Positions 16,392-24,932 of a DNA stretch of 64,000 nucleotides are shown one piece after another. The first letter of the stretch is position 1, and every line of letters begins with the position of its first letter. The DNA is from Verrucomicrobiia bacterium DG1235 (GTDB lineage: Bacteria; Verrucomicrobiota; Verrucomicrobiia; Opitutales; Opitutaceae): contig DS990592.1 in the NCBI GenBank assembly GCA_000155695.1, positions 4,747,331 to 4,811,330 of the forward strand, written 5' to 3'. The position numbers and the translations under genes were made by a program. The notes under the pieces are model-generated. The model searched no databases. It was not told the DNA's origin and saw only the letters and a program-made list of their open reading frames with translations.

Positions 16392-19300
16392 TTAATCGCT
16401 CGCTTTGATAAGTCTTAGAAAAATGGGCGGTGGGTAGTTCTTGAAATCGAGAACTACACTTTGTTTGGTCTCATCACTCGTTATACTGGGTCCGTCTGAG
16501 GTCCATGTTTTTGCATCGGTGGATGTCTGGATTTTGAGAATTAGGTTTTGTTCGTTTTGCCAGGAGAGGAAGAAATGCTCGGTGCTGGTTTTAATTGTTA
16601 TTGGTATTTGAGCGAGTTGAGAAACGAGCGGTTTTTCTTCGATAGTGATGGTGGCTATCGAAGATGGGAATGAGTTCGTTTGGGTTGTGACTTGGACGTA
16701 GTAGTCTCCAGCATCCGCAGTTGAAGTTGTTCGTACAATTAAGGTGTCTTGAGTTTCGTCAGCGATGGGTTCTCCGTCTTTGTACCATTGAAAGCTAGTG
16801 GAAAGTGAATCTGCTATTTCGATGGAAAGTGAGAACTCCTTTTCGTCCGTAATTGTAACGGAGCGAGGCTGCGATAGTATGCTTGGAAGACTGATGGGGT
16901 TGTAGAAAATTAATCGAGTGTTGTTCGAGAAAGGAGCGATCCAAGCGTCTCTTTCTATTATAGTTGAACCAATGGCGGTATATGTCGCCGGTCTATTTGC
17001 TCCTTGTACTGAATGTAGGTCGGTTTCGAGGTTTCCGTCTTCGTCGAAAATGAGGGAGTCGACGAACATGCGTGAATTGGGTAGAGGTAGAACGATATTG
17101 GGATTTGTTATATTATTTTTGTAGCTCGCGTCGATTATGCCGTCATTGTGAAGTCGCATCAATGTATTGGATACGACGTAGATGCGATCTGATGAGTCGA
17201 GCAAAACGGCTTTGGTGGCCTCCGTGCTGGCGAATGAAAAATCTTGATCGAATTGCCCATCGACTTTGAGTCGTTGTATTTTACCGAATGGATGGCTTTC
17301 TGAGGGATGAAAGTGAGTGTAGATCCGGCCGTATGAGTCTATTTTAATTTGAGGTGAAAAAAGGCTAAGTGGATAGAATTCACTTTCCGTGACGGATACT
17401 AATTGGAGTTCGTTGTTGAAGGTCTCGTCTCGTTCGCCGCTGAAAAGAAAGCGTTCTAGTTGCCAGTAATTTTGGGATGAAACACTTACTACGAGGAATC
17501 CTCCAGGCTGGTGTGGATAAACGATTGGAGAGGTTCCTGCGGCATTGAACTCGAATGAAGATATTAACGCTCCGTTAGAATCGAGCAGGTAGGCGTGTTG
17601 CAATTCGTCCGATAGAGAGGGGGCGAGAATCGTATTGTCGGATAGTGAAATGGGGATGCCGAGATTGGAGGTTTCGGCTAGGCTTTCTCTGGTGTCAAAG
17701 GAGGGATCGATTTTACCGATAGAGGACATTTTACCGATAGGGCCGGTAGGAGTATCGTCGATGTATGTGCTCGAAGTGGTGAAAAGAATAGAACCGTCGC
17801 TGGTCGGAGTTGAGCTTAGTTCGATGGTGTGTTGGTTGGTGGAAGTTCCTGGACCATCGTCGAGTGTGTAGTATTCTGTATTTGTCGACCAATATTCGTT
17901 TGTTGTGATGATGATGGACTCGCTCCAACTGTGACCAATCGAGTTGCTTGCTCTTAGTTGGTAAGTGCCGAGTTCTTCGATTTGATTGGGGACGATGAAG
18001 TAGGTTGGGCTGTTTGCACCAGGGATGGGTATTCCGTCTCGGTACCATTGGTATGTGGCAGAAGGGGCTGCACTGGTTCGGCTGGTGATGCGGGTGGGGA
18101 TTTGGAGTGCTCGGAAGTTGTTCTGCGGCTGCGTTAGAAAGCTAGGCTTGGCGGGTGCCAAGATTTCAAAAGGGCCGACAGATATTTCGTGTTCAGCGTT
18201 TTTAGCTATGAGAGTATAGGAACCAATTGCTTCGCTTGAAGAGACTTGAACGTTTATGGCAGGGGAAGTGGATCCGGGAATTAGGATTTCATCTTTATTC
18301 CATTGGTAAGTGTATTGATCCTGCTGGGCGAATGTGGCCTCGAGGTTTTGGATTGTACTTGGCTGCGCGAGGGCTTGGAGACGCGGAGTTGAGTAGGCTA
18401 ATTCGGGTTGTGTTGAGTAACGTATCATTTTTTGGACGCTGCCCTCTTGCGTCTGTATTTCGCCTGCAATGAAGACTTCTCCACCTGGGGAAATCGTGCT
18501 TTTCGCGGATAGCCATTGGATGTCGGTGTGGAGCTTGGAGGGGACATCGAATGGAGGAATTAGCCAAAGGCTTGGGGGCGACAGCGGCTCGTCGGGATCG
18601 AGGGCGAGTTGGACGCTGAAGCCGTGAGAGGTGAAAACTTTAATTTCTCTGTATTTGCCTGGATTCTCGATCGACCATTCTGGTTTTTCGAGTTGCTCCT
18701 CGGGAGCGTAGGTGGAATCGAGTTCTCCGGTAAGGGTGAGGCGAAGGCCGAAAGGTTTGGCTTTACCGTCTATTCTTAACTGCGATGAGGAGCTTAGGGT
18801 TCTGCCAATAATATAAATTCCGTGGTCGGTTGCGGTGATTTGACCGATTTCGCCTTCGATGATCGGAGAATTGAAAGTTTCGTTTGTGGTGCCGTCGCTG
18901 TTGATTTGGATGATTCGTAGACAATAGCCACACGGCGGATAGGAAGACTTGTCTTCAACAACCAAGTAGATTTTCTGCTCGAAATTGGTTACGCCATTGA
19001 GGTCGACTGGTAGAGGTGCGCTTGTGTTGAATGATGTGTCGAGAGAACCGTCTTGGTGGAGGATCTCTAGGTTTGTATATAGATAGTACAACCCAATGAA
19101 TTCGCGGCGAATTGTTAGAAAGCGTTTGTCTGGCAGTACCGCTAGGAGTATCGATCCTGTGGGGGCTGGTATTGGGTTTTTGGGCACGCCATTAAGGTCG
19201 AAACAGTCGAATCCACGATCTACGAAATCCCCGTTTGGAAGGGAGTAGAGGTATCTTGAGGCATCGGACGGAAGTAGCGAGCGAAGGGTTCCGTCTGCTC

Positions 19301-19562
19301 GGGCGATTCCAAAGGTGGTCAGGTTTGAGTTGGGGGATCCGTGGAGTTGAAGTAGATTGTCCTGAGAGGTTTCAATTAGGAGCTCTCCATTGGCTAGGAG
19401 TTGAAAGTCGACCAAAGAAAGAGGGGATTCAACTGGGGAGACGAATTCTGGTATGGCTTGGTAGTCTGATGCGTGTATTGAATGAGGTGCCGCGTGAATA
19501 CCAACGATTATTGTAAGTGCGTGGAGGAGGGTTCTGAGTTGTAATATTCGGGAAAATCGCAT
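16392..19562 (-). CDS. Large secreted protein with delta-60 repeats and Ig-like domains
   Basis: 1056 aa with a signal peptide (residues 1 to about 31). Delta-60/NHL-like repeats are marked by DGSLDTSFNTS, DGTTNETFNSP, IGKIDPSFDTRE, GERDETFNNEL and DGQFDQDFSF. Three Ig-like modules carry the typical core: YQWNKDEILIPGS (about 398), YQWYRDGIPIPGA (about 505) and FQWYKDGEPIADE (about 925), the last ending DAGDYYVQV. A final beta-rich segment (FLSWQNEQNLILKIQTSTD) resembles the tail of other secreted proteins of this group. It is probably a surface or secreted adhesin-like protein. The gene is visibly poorer in GC than its neighbours. Confidence 0.85.
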   Translation of the reverse strand: MRFSRILQLRTLLHALTIIVGIHAAPHSIHASDYQAIPEFVSPVESPLSLVDFQLLANGELLIETSQDNLLQLHGSPNSNLTTFGIARADGTLRSLLPSDASRYLYSLPNGDFVDRGFDCFDLNGVPKNPIPAPTGSILLAVLPDKRFLTIRREFIGLYYLYTNLEILHQDGSLDTSFNTSAPLPVDLNGVTNFEQKIYLVVEDKSSYPPCGYCLRIIQINSDGTTNETFNSPIIEGEIGQITATDHGIYIIGRTLSSSSQLRIDGKAKPFGLRLTLTGELDSTYAPEEQLEKPEWSIENPGKYREIKVFTSHGFSVQLALDPDEPLSPPSLWLIPPFDVPSKLHTDIQWLSAKSTISPGGEVFIAGEIQTQEGSVQKMIRYSTQPELAYSTPRLQALAQPSTIQNLEATFAQQDQYTYQWNKDEILIPGSTSPAINVQVSSSEAIGSYTLIAKNAEHEISVGPFEILAPAKPSFLTQPQNNFRALQIPTRITSRTSAAPSATYQWYRDGIPIPGANSPTYFIVPNQIEELGTYQLRASNSIGHSWSESIIITTNEYWSTNTEYYTLDDGPGTSTNQHTIELSSTPTSDGSILFTTSSTYIDDTPTGPIGKMSSIGKIDPSFDTRESLAETSNLGIPISLSDNTILAPSLSDELQHAYLLDSNGALISSFEFNAAGTSPIVYPHQPGGFLVVSVSSQNYWQLERFLFSGERDETFNNELQLVSVTESEFYPLSLFSPQIKIDSYGRIYTHFHPSESHPFGKIQRLKVDGQFDQDFSFASTEATKAVLLDSSDRIYVVSNTLMRLHNDGIIDASYKNNITNPNIVLPLPNSRMFVDSLIFDEDGNLETDLHSVQGANRPATYTAIGSTIIERDAWIAPFSNNTRLIFYNPISLPSILSQPRSVTITDEKEFSLSIEIADSLSTSFQWYKDGEPIADETQDTLIVRTTSTADAGDYYVQVTTQTNSFPSSIATITIEEKPLVSQLAQIPITIKTSTEHFFLSWQNEQNLILKIQTSTDAKTWTSDGPSITSDETKQSVVLDFKNYPPPIFLRLIKASD

Positions 19563-19701
19563 CTCCGTTTACGTATTTTCATGTAACCCTCATATCGGCA
19601 AGGTGAATGTGATAGAGGCGGGAAAACGCAGGTAGAGTGGATAGCTGAAGATACTACCAAGAATTGTTATCGATTCGCCGGCAGGTGGCGCGAGGAAGGG
19701 C

Positions 19702-22700
19702 TTATTTGAAGAGGTTCTTTAGCGAGTTGAGGTCGGCTTGGGTGGGTTTGTCTTGTTTCTCTTTGATCTGCCGTGAGGAGTCGGAAGCGGTGGGTTTGTG
19801 CTCTTCGACTCGCTTCGCTGGCTCAGGTTTCTCGCTTTGCTTGAAGGTCGTTGTTTGGCCTGCCTCGGCGAAGGCTTGGTCGAGCTTTTTGGGGGAGATG
19901 GGATGGGCGGTGCCGAGGTGCTGGGCGAAGAGGGAAACTGCAAATTCCTCAATCATGAAACGGAGTTTCGCGATCGAGGAATTTGCAGATTGGTGAGTAG
20001 TGAGTGGTGAGTGGTGAATGGATCCTGCACCGGCGTGGAGTTGGGTGAGGCGTTGGCGGTAGTGGTCGAGCTGGGTTTGGCGTTGGGCGTCGCGGGTGGG
20101 GTTTTGGGCGGCGGTTTTGGCTCGGTGGGCGATGGTGTCGAGGTAGACGGGGATTCTTGGGAGGATGTGGTTGGGGGTGTGGCGGAGGAAGTCGGGGGGG
20201 AGGAGGCGGTCGATGTCGGCGGCGTAGGCTTTGGCGATGGGGGGCTGGACGATGAGGGCTTGGCGTTTCTCGAGGATGGCTTTGAGCTGGTCTACGGTTT
20301 TGTAGAGGATGCCTTTGGAGCGCTCGTGGGCGCGTTCGCGGGCGGCGTGGAGGGCTTCGGGGTCGAGGGTATCGAGATCGTGGATACGGAGGGTTTGGCG
20401 GATGTGTTCGTAGACGTCTTCTTTAAGGTCGGCGATGGGGCGGAAGGGGATGGCGACGGGGCCGACGCGGGAGACGTCTTTGAGGTCGGTGCGGATCCAG
20501 GCGAGCTCGCGGCGGAGCTCGTGCTCGAGGAGGGCAGAGATGCCGGCGTGGTTGGAGGCGGTGGCTTCTTCGGGGGTGCGGAAGAGTGAAATGTGAATTT
20601 CTGGGTGCTGGGTGCTAGGTTCTGGGTTCTGGGTTGTGGAGATGCTTATGGGGGAGCTGCGGAGGGCGGGGTAGGCGTAGAGGGGGATGCCGTTGGGGCA
20701 GCCGATGAGAAGTAGTGAGTAGTGAGTAGTGAGTGGTGAATTTGATTGGGAGGGGAGGGGCGCTTCTGTGCGATTGTCGGTGGCGGAAAGGACTTGGCGG
20801 AGGTCGGAGATGGAGTGGATTTGGCGTTCGTGGGTTTGGCGGGCTTTTTGCCAGAGGGAGGTGGTGTCGTTGGTGGCGGCTTCGCTGAGGGCGCGCTCTT
20901 GTTCGGCGAGCTTTTGGTGGAGGGTGGCGGCGTCGCGGGCTTGGGCGATGGGTTTGCCGGTTTTGTCGTGGATCTCGACGCGGGCGCGGAGGTGGTCGGG
21001 TATGACGGTGTCGTCCCAATCGCTGGCGTAGGTTTCGATTGAATACGTTTTTTGAAGGTGGTGTTGGAGGGAGGTGGTGAGGGTGTCGCCGGTGGGGCGG
21101 ATGTCTGCGGCGATGGTTTTGGCGGTTTCGGCGAGGGGGATGAGGCGGGCGCGGATTTGCTTGGGCAGAGCTTTTAGAAGCGCGTGGATCTTGGGCTCGA
21201 GGTGGCCGGGTATGAGCCAGTCGAGCAGGGCGTCGTTGACGGATTTGGCTTTGGCGTAGGGGAGCTTGAGGGTGACGCCGTCGTTGGCGTGGCCGGCTTT
21301 GTATTGGTACTCGATGGGCAGGGCGGAGTTTTCGAGCTGGATGGTTTCGGGGAAGAGGGAGAGGTCGACGGAGGCGGTTTCGGAGGAAGTGAGGTCGGAC
21401 TCCTGCATGAGGAGGAGGGGGGATTGTTGCCCACGAATCTCACGAATTGACTCGAATTTTTTGGAAGAAGAGTCGGGTTGGGAGTGATCTGGGTTTTGTT
21501 TCTTAACCGCGGATGAATGCGAATGGATGCGAATGTTTTTGGCGTTAGATTGGGTTGAGGAATGGGGTTGATTTGGGTTTTGTTTTTTTACCGCAGATGG
21601 ACGCGGATGGACGCTGATGTTTTCTGGGCTTTGTGGGGATTCCGCTGATGCGGGATGGTGGAGGGATTTTAGGAGGCGGTTTAGGTCGGCGTTGGAGGCG
21701 ACTTGGTTTTGGAGGCGCTTTTTGTAGAATTGGTAGGCGGCTTCTTCGACGCCCATCCAGTGGGCCACGGAGATGACTGTCTGGGCGTTTTGGATACGGG
21801 AAATGAGGCGGCGGTTTGGCTCGAGGAAGGTGGTCCAGTTGGCGGGTGCTTCGTAGTCTTCGTTGAGGAGGGCTTCTCTGATGAAAATCTCGGTGGCTTT
21901 GGCGGGGTCGACCTTGAGGTAGCTGACTTGCTTGTTTTGGATCTCGAGGCCGTGGATGCGTATTGATTCTCTGGCGACGACGCGACCTTGGTCGGGGAGG
22001 AAATCGGGGTCGGAGTAGGAGTGGGTGACGATGTGGCTGCCGACGTCGAGGATCCAGGTGGGGTCGATGGAGGCTACGGTGCGGGCGTAGAGGCGGCTGG
22101 TTTCAACGATCTCGCCGGAGAGGATCCACTCGGGGGACTTCTTTTTCTTGGGTCCGGACTCGGTGCCGGGGTCTTTTCGTTTGCCGGTTTTCTTGTTGCG
22201 GGCTTGGCGGATGAAGAGGGCGGAACCGGGGAAGATGAGGGGCTTCCGGTTGGCGGAGCTGCGGTAGAGGTTGGTCTCTTCGCGTCGGCCGATGTTGGAG
22301 AGGAGGCCGGTGAGGAGGCAGGCGTGGATGGATTCATATCGAGCGCTGGCGCGCTCGATGGGGAGGGGTGAGGAGTGAGGAGTGAGGGGTGAGTTGGATT
22401 TGGTTGTGGGTGGGTTTCTGCGAGATTTTGTCAGGTCGGCTTCGCCGAGTAGGTGGCTCTTCGAGCCGGTAGGTTTTGGGGATTGAGTTGTGTGTTCGCG
22501 AGCAAGCTCGCTCCGACCTTTTGGTAAGGAGCGTTGGAGTTGTTGGTAGATGTCGCGCCATTCGCGGATGCGGAGGTAGTTGAGGAAGTTCTTTTTGCAG
22601 AATTTTCGAAGGCGGGATTGGGAGAGCTTTTCGAAGTTGTCGTGGAGGGCTTCCCAGATATTGAGCAGCGTGAGGAAGTCGGAGTGGGGGTGGTCGAACT

Positions 22701-24204
22701 GGGCGTGGGCTTGGCGGGCGGCGGCTTCGCGGTCCATGGGGCGCTCGCGGGGGTCTTGTATCGAGAGTGCGGATGCGATGACTAGGACTTCGTGGGTGAC
22801 GTTGTGGCGGTTGGCTTCGAGGAGCATGCGGCCGACGGTGGGATCGGCGGGGAGGCGGGCGAGTTGGCGGCCTGTTTGTGTGAGGGTTTTGGGTTCTGGG
22901 TTCTGGGTTCTGGGTGGCTTGAGGGCGCCGAGTTCTTGGAGGAGTTGGTAGCCGGCGGTGATGGCGGCGGGGGTGGGGGGATCGATGAATGGGAAGGTTT
23001 CGACGTGGCCGAGGCGGGACGCTAACATGCGGAGGATGACGTCGGCGAGGTTGGCTCGCTGGATTTCGGGGGTGGAATAGATGTCGCGGGATTGGTAGTC
23101 TTTTTCTGAGTACAGGCGGATGCAGATGCCGTCGGCGACGCGTCCGCAGCGGCCGGAGCGTTGGTTGGCGGAGGATTGGGAGATCTTGGTGATGGGGAGG
23201 CGTTTGGTGCGGCCGCGGGGGTTGTAGCGGGATATGCGGGCGAGGCCGGTGTCGATGACGAAGCGGATGCCGGGGATGGTGAGGGAGGTTTCGGCGATGT
23301 TGGTGGCGAGGATGAGTTTTCGCTTGGGGGAGGTTTGGAAGATGCGTTGTTGGTCGGCGTTGGAGAGGCGGCCGAAGCAGGGGATGATTTCGAGGCGGCG
23401 GCCGAAGCGGTCCTCGAGGAGGTCCATGGCTTCGCGGATGTCTTTTTCGGTGGGGAGGAAGGCGAGGATGTCGCCGGAGGGGCCGAACTCGTCTTGTATC
23501 CGCTGGGTGGATTCGGCGATGCCTTCGAGGTAGGTGTAGTCGCCGGAGTCTTCGAGGAGCTCGTCGAGGGGGGCGTAGATGATGTCGACGGGGTAGACGC
23601 GGCCGGAGACTTCGATGATGGGGGCGTGGTCGAAGGCGGTGGAGAATTTGTCGGTGTCGATGGTGGCGGAGGTGATGACGATCTTGAGATCGGGTCGGCG
23701 GGCGCGGAGCTGGTTGAGGTGGCCGAGGAGGAAGTCGATGTTGAGGGAGCGCTCGTGGGCTTCGTCGATGATGACGGCGTCGTAGTCGCGCATGAGGGGG
23801 TCGGCGTGGATCTCGGTGAGGAGCATGCCGTCGGTCATGAATTTGACGCGGGTCTTTTTGGAGGTTTGGTCGGTGAAGCGGATCTTGGCTCCGACTTCTT
23901 GGCCGAACTCGACGCCGAGCTCTTCGGAGACGCGTTTGGCTACGGAGAGGGCGGCGACGCGGCGGGGCTGGGTGCAGGCGATCTTTTTGCCGGAGCGGGC
24001 GTAGCCGGCGTCGAGCAGCATCTTGGGGATTTGTGTGGTCTTGCCGGAGCCGGTTTCGCCGGTGAGGACGATGGTCTGGTGCGCTTGGATTGCGGATACA
24101 ATCTCGTCGCGCCGCTGGGAGATGGGGAGTTCCGGCGGGTAGTGGATTTGGGCGAAGGGATCGGGGAGATCTGCGGGATCGGGCTGTGGGTTAGTTTGGA
24201 CCAC
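19702..24204 (-). CDS. hrpA: ATP-dependent RNA helicase HrpA (DEAH box), with repeat-derived insertions
   Basis: 1500 aa from a GTG at 24204. The P-loop is GETGSGKT (49-56), the DEAH box VIIDEAH ends at 150, and motif VI is QRSGRCGR. A helicase-associated region follows, and a DUF3418-type C-terminal half includes GVTLKLPYAKAKSVNDALLDW. The usual HrpA is about 1300 aa. The excess lies in low-complexity insertions at residues about 429-441, 568-625, 848-925, 1154-1166, 1188-1202 and 1395-1405. Each corresponds to a dispersed repeat of this genome read in frame. No partner gene is adjacent. Confidence 0.95.
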   Translation of the reverse strand: MVQTNPQPDPADLPDPFAQIHYPPELPISQRRDEIVSAIQAHQTIVLTGETGSGKTTQIPKMLLDAGYARSGKKIACTQPRRVAALSVAKRVSEELGVEFGQEVGAKIRFTDQTSKKTRVKFMTDGMLLTEIHADPLMRDYDAVIIDEAHERSLNIDFLLGHLNQLRARRPDLKIVITSATIDTDKFSTAFDHAPIIEVSGRVYPVDIIYAPLDELLEDSGDYTYLEGIAESTQRIQDEFGPSGDILAFLPTEKDIREAMDLLEDRFGRRLEIIPCFGRLSNADQQRIFQTSPKRKLILATNIAETSLTIPGIRFVIDTGLARISRYNPRGRTKRLPITKISQSSANQRSGRCGRVADGICIRLYSEKDYQSRDIYSTPEIQRANLADVILRMLASRLGHVETFPFIDPPTPAAITAGYQLLQELGALKPPRTQNPEPKTLTQTGRQLARLPADPTVGRMLLEANRHNVTHEVLVIASALSIQDPRERPMDREAAARQAHAQFDHPHSDFLTLLNIWEALHDNFEKLSQSRLRKFCKKNFLNYLRIREWRDIYQQLQRSLPKGRSELAREHTTQSPKPTGSKSHLLGEADLTKSRRNPPTTKSNSPLTPHSSPLPIERASARYESIHACLLTGLLSNIGRREETNLYRSSANRKPLIFPGSALFIRQARNKKTGKRKDPGTESGPKKKKSPEWILSGEIVETSRLYARTVASIDPTWILDVGSHIVTHSYSDPDFLPDQGRVVARESIRIHGLEIQNKQVSYLKVDPAKATEIFIREALLNEDYEAPANWTTFLEPNRRLISRIQNAQTVISVAHWMGVEEAAYQFYKKRLQNQVASNADLNRLLKSLHHPASAESPQSPENISVHPRPSAVKKQNPNQPHSSTQSNAKNIRIHSHSSAVKKQNPDHSQPDSSSKKFESIREIRGQQSPLLLMQESDLTSSETASVDLSLFPETIQLENSALPIEYQYKAGHANDGVTLKLPYAKAKSVNDALLDWLIPGHLEPKIHALLKALPKQIRARLIPLAETAKTIAADIRPTGDTLTTSLQHHLQKTYSIETYASDWDDTVIPDHLRARVEIHDKTGKPIAQARDAATLHQKLAEQERALSEAATNDTTSLWQKARQTHERQIHSISDLRQVLSATDNRTEAPLPSQSNSPLTTHYSLLLIGCPNGIPLYAYPALRSSPISISTTQNPEPSTQHPEIHISLFRTPEEATASNHAGISALLEHELRRELAWIRTDLKDVSRVGPVAIPFRPIADLKEDVYEHIRQTLRIHDLDTLDPEALHAARERAHERSKGILYKTVDQLKAILEKRQALIVQPPIAKAYAADIDRLLPPDFLRHTPNHILPRIPVYLDTIAHRAKTAAQNPTRDAQRQTQLDHYRQRLTQLHAGAGSIHHSPLTTHQSANSSIAKLRFMIEEFAVSLFAQHLGTAHPISPKKLDQAFAEAGQTTTFKQSEKPEPAKRVEEHKPTASDSSRQIKEKQDKPTQADLNSLKNLFK
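19989..20016. repeat. Heptanucleotide array inside hrpA
   Basis: Four 7-mers of the AGTRGTG type (ATTGGTG, AGTAGTG, AGTGGTG, AGTGGTG), translated as HHSPLTTHQS in the helicase. Confidence 0.8.
20599..20633. repeat. Heptanucleotide array, TTCTGGG type, inside hrpA
   Basis: Five tandem 7-mers (TTCTGGG, TGCTGGG, TGCTAGG, TTCTGGG, TTCTGGG), translated as TQNPEPSTQHPE. Confidence 0.85.
20711..20738. repeat. Heptanucleotide array, AGTRGTG type, inside hrpA
   Basis: Four tandem 7-mers (three AGTAGTG and one AGTGGTG), translated as NSPLTTHYSLLL. Confidence 0.85.
21501..21653. repeat. Composite GATGGACGCGGAT repeat with TGAT hairpin inside hrpA
   Basis: Two copies of the AACCGCGGATG / ACCGCAGATGGACGCGGAT box (from 21505 and 21590) are followed by CCGC-TGAT-GCGG at 21642-21653. 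The whole is read in frame by hrpA, giving VHPRPSAVKKQNPN and IRIHSHSSAVKKQNPD. Confidence 0.8.
22364..22391. repeat. Heptanucleotide array, AGRGGTG type, inside hrpA
   Basis: Four 7-mers (AGGGGTG, AGGAGTG, AGGAGTG, AGGGGTG), translated as SPLTPHSSPLP. Confidence 0.8.
22429..22477. repeat. Paired-hairpin dispersed repeat inside hrpA
   Basis: TCGGC-TTC-GCCGA followed by GGCTC-TTC-GAGCC. Compared with the intergenic copies, both arms of the second stem have changed together. Translated as SHLLGEADLTKS. A further GCGAGC-AA-GCTCGC hairpin follows at about 22498-22511. Confidence 0.8.
22887..22914. repeat. Heptanucleotide array, TTCTGGG type, inside hrpA
   Basis: Four 7-mers (TTTTGGG and three TTCTGGG), translated as TQNPEPKT. 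Confidence 0.85.
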
Positions 24205-24321
24205 TGAGGAGAGAGATGGTGATGAGGTTGTAGGATTGGTTGTGGCTTAGATTGAACCACTGAGGACACTGATGGGCACTGATGATTTGGTTGAAATAGG
24301 GAGATTGGGTTGTGTGTTTTT

Positions 24322-24404
24322 TTACCGCGGATGGACGCGGATTTTTTTAGAGGGAATTAGTGGCGCTCTGATGAGCTTTTTTAGGAGGGCAGTCTGATGA
24401 CTGC
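24322..24404. repeat. Composite dispersed repeat with two TGAT-loop hairpins
   Basis: The box ACCGCGGATGGACGCGGAT (24324-24342) is followed by GCTC-TGAT-GAGC (24365-24376) and GCAGTC-TGAT-GACTGC (24389-24404). It fills the gap between hrpA and the next minus-strand gene. Confidence 0.85.
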
Positions 24405-24880
24405 TATTTGTTTTTTGGGAGGACTGGGGGGTAGGTGGTTGATTGGTAGATGGGGGTGGGGTGATTGGGATCTAGGAGGAGAGTTTTGGCGGTGGGATGG
24501 GGGTGGTCGGAGGCGTTGAGGTAGTAGACGTGGGTTTGGCTGTAGTGGGATTTGAAATACGGGCGGGCGGCGCGACGGAGGGCGGCGGCTTTGAGGCGGC
24601 TGTCGGGGAGCTGGATGAGGATGAGGGCGGGCTGGTCTTGGGATACGGCTAGGGTGAGGAGGCGTTGGGCTTCGGGGAGATCGACTTGCTCGGTGACGAT
24701 GAGAATGAGGGTGGTGGGGGACTGGAGGTGTTGGGCGAGGGTGGTGGCTTGGTTGTCGAGGTTGAGGAGCGGAGTGGCGGAGTGGAGGGATGAGGGATGA
24801 AGGATGAGGGATGAAAGGAGGAGGAGGGGAAGGAGAGTAGTGAGTAGTGAGTTGTGAGTAGTGAAAGGAGAGAGGCGCAT
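24404..24880 (-). CDS. Small secreted protein whose signal peptide is repeat-encoded
   Basis: 158 aa from an ATG at 24880, 52 bp downstream of the metal-permease gene and on the same strand, so probably its operon partner. The N-terminal 35 residues form a signal peptide, but most of it (FTTHNSLLTT and LILHPSSLHS) is the translation of two heptanucleotide arrays at 24836-24863 and 24790-24810. The mature part is about 120 aa (QATTLAQHLQSPTTLILIVTEQVDLPEAQ) and looks like a small alpha/beta domain. No family is recognised and no metal-binding Cys or His cluster is evident. Confidence 0.6.
   Translation of the reverse strand: MRLSPFTTHNSLLTTLLPLLLLSSLILHPSSLHSATPLLNLDNQATTLAQHLQSPTTLILIVTEQVDLPEAQRLLTLAVSQDQPALILIQLPDSRLKAAALRRAARPYFKSHYSQTHVYYLNASDHPHPTAKTLLLDPNHPTPIYQSTTYPPVLPKNK
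24790..24863. repeat. Two heptanucleotide arrays in a signal-peptide coding region
   Basis: 24790-24810 holds ATGAGGG, ATGAAGG, ATGAGGG. 24836-24863 holds AGTAGTG, AGTAGTG, AGTTGTG, AGTAGTG. Both are read on the minus strand as part of the signal peptide. Confidence 0.85.
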
Positions 24881-24932
24881 GGGTACGGTTGTGTGTTCTC
24901 GAGCAAGTGAGGGTTGCGTCTTCGGTTCGCTC

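Noticed and set aside
23161-24207. 348-aa plus-strand frame rich in Gly, Asp and Val
   Set aside because: Antisense shadow of the 5' half of hrpA; no motif and no start signal.
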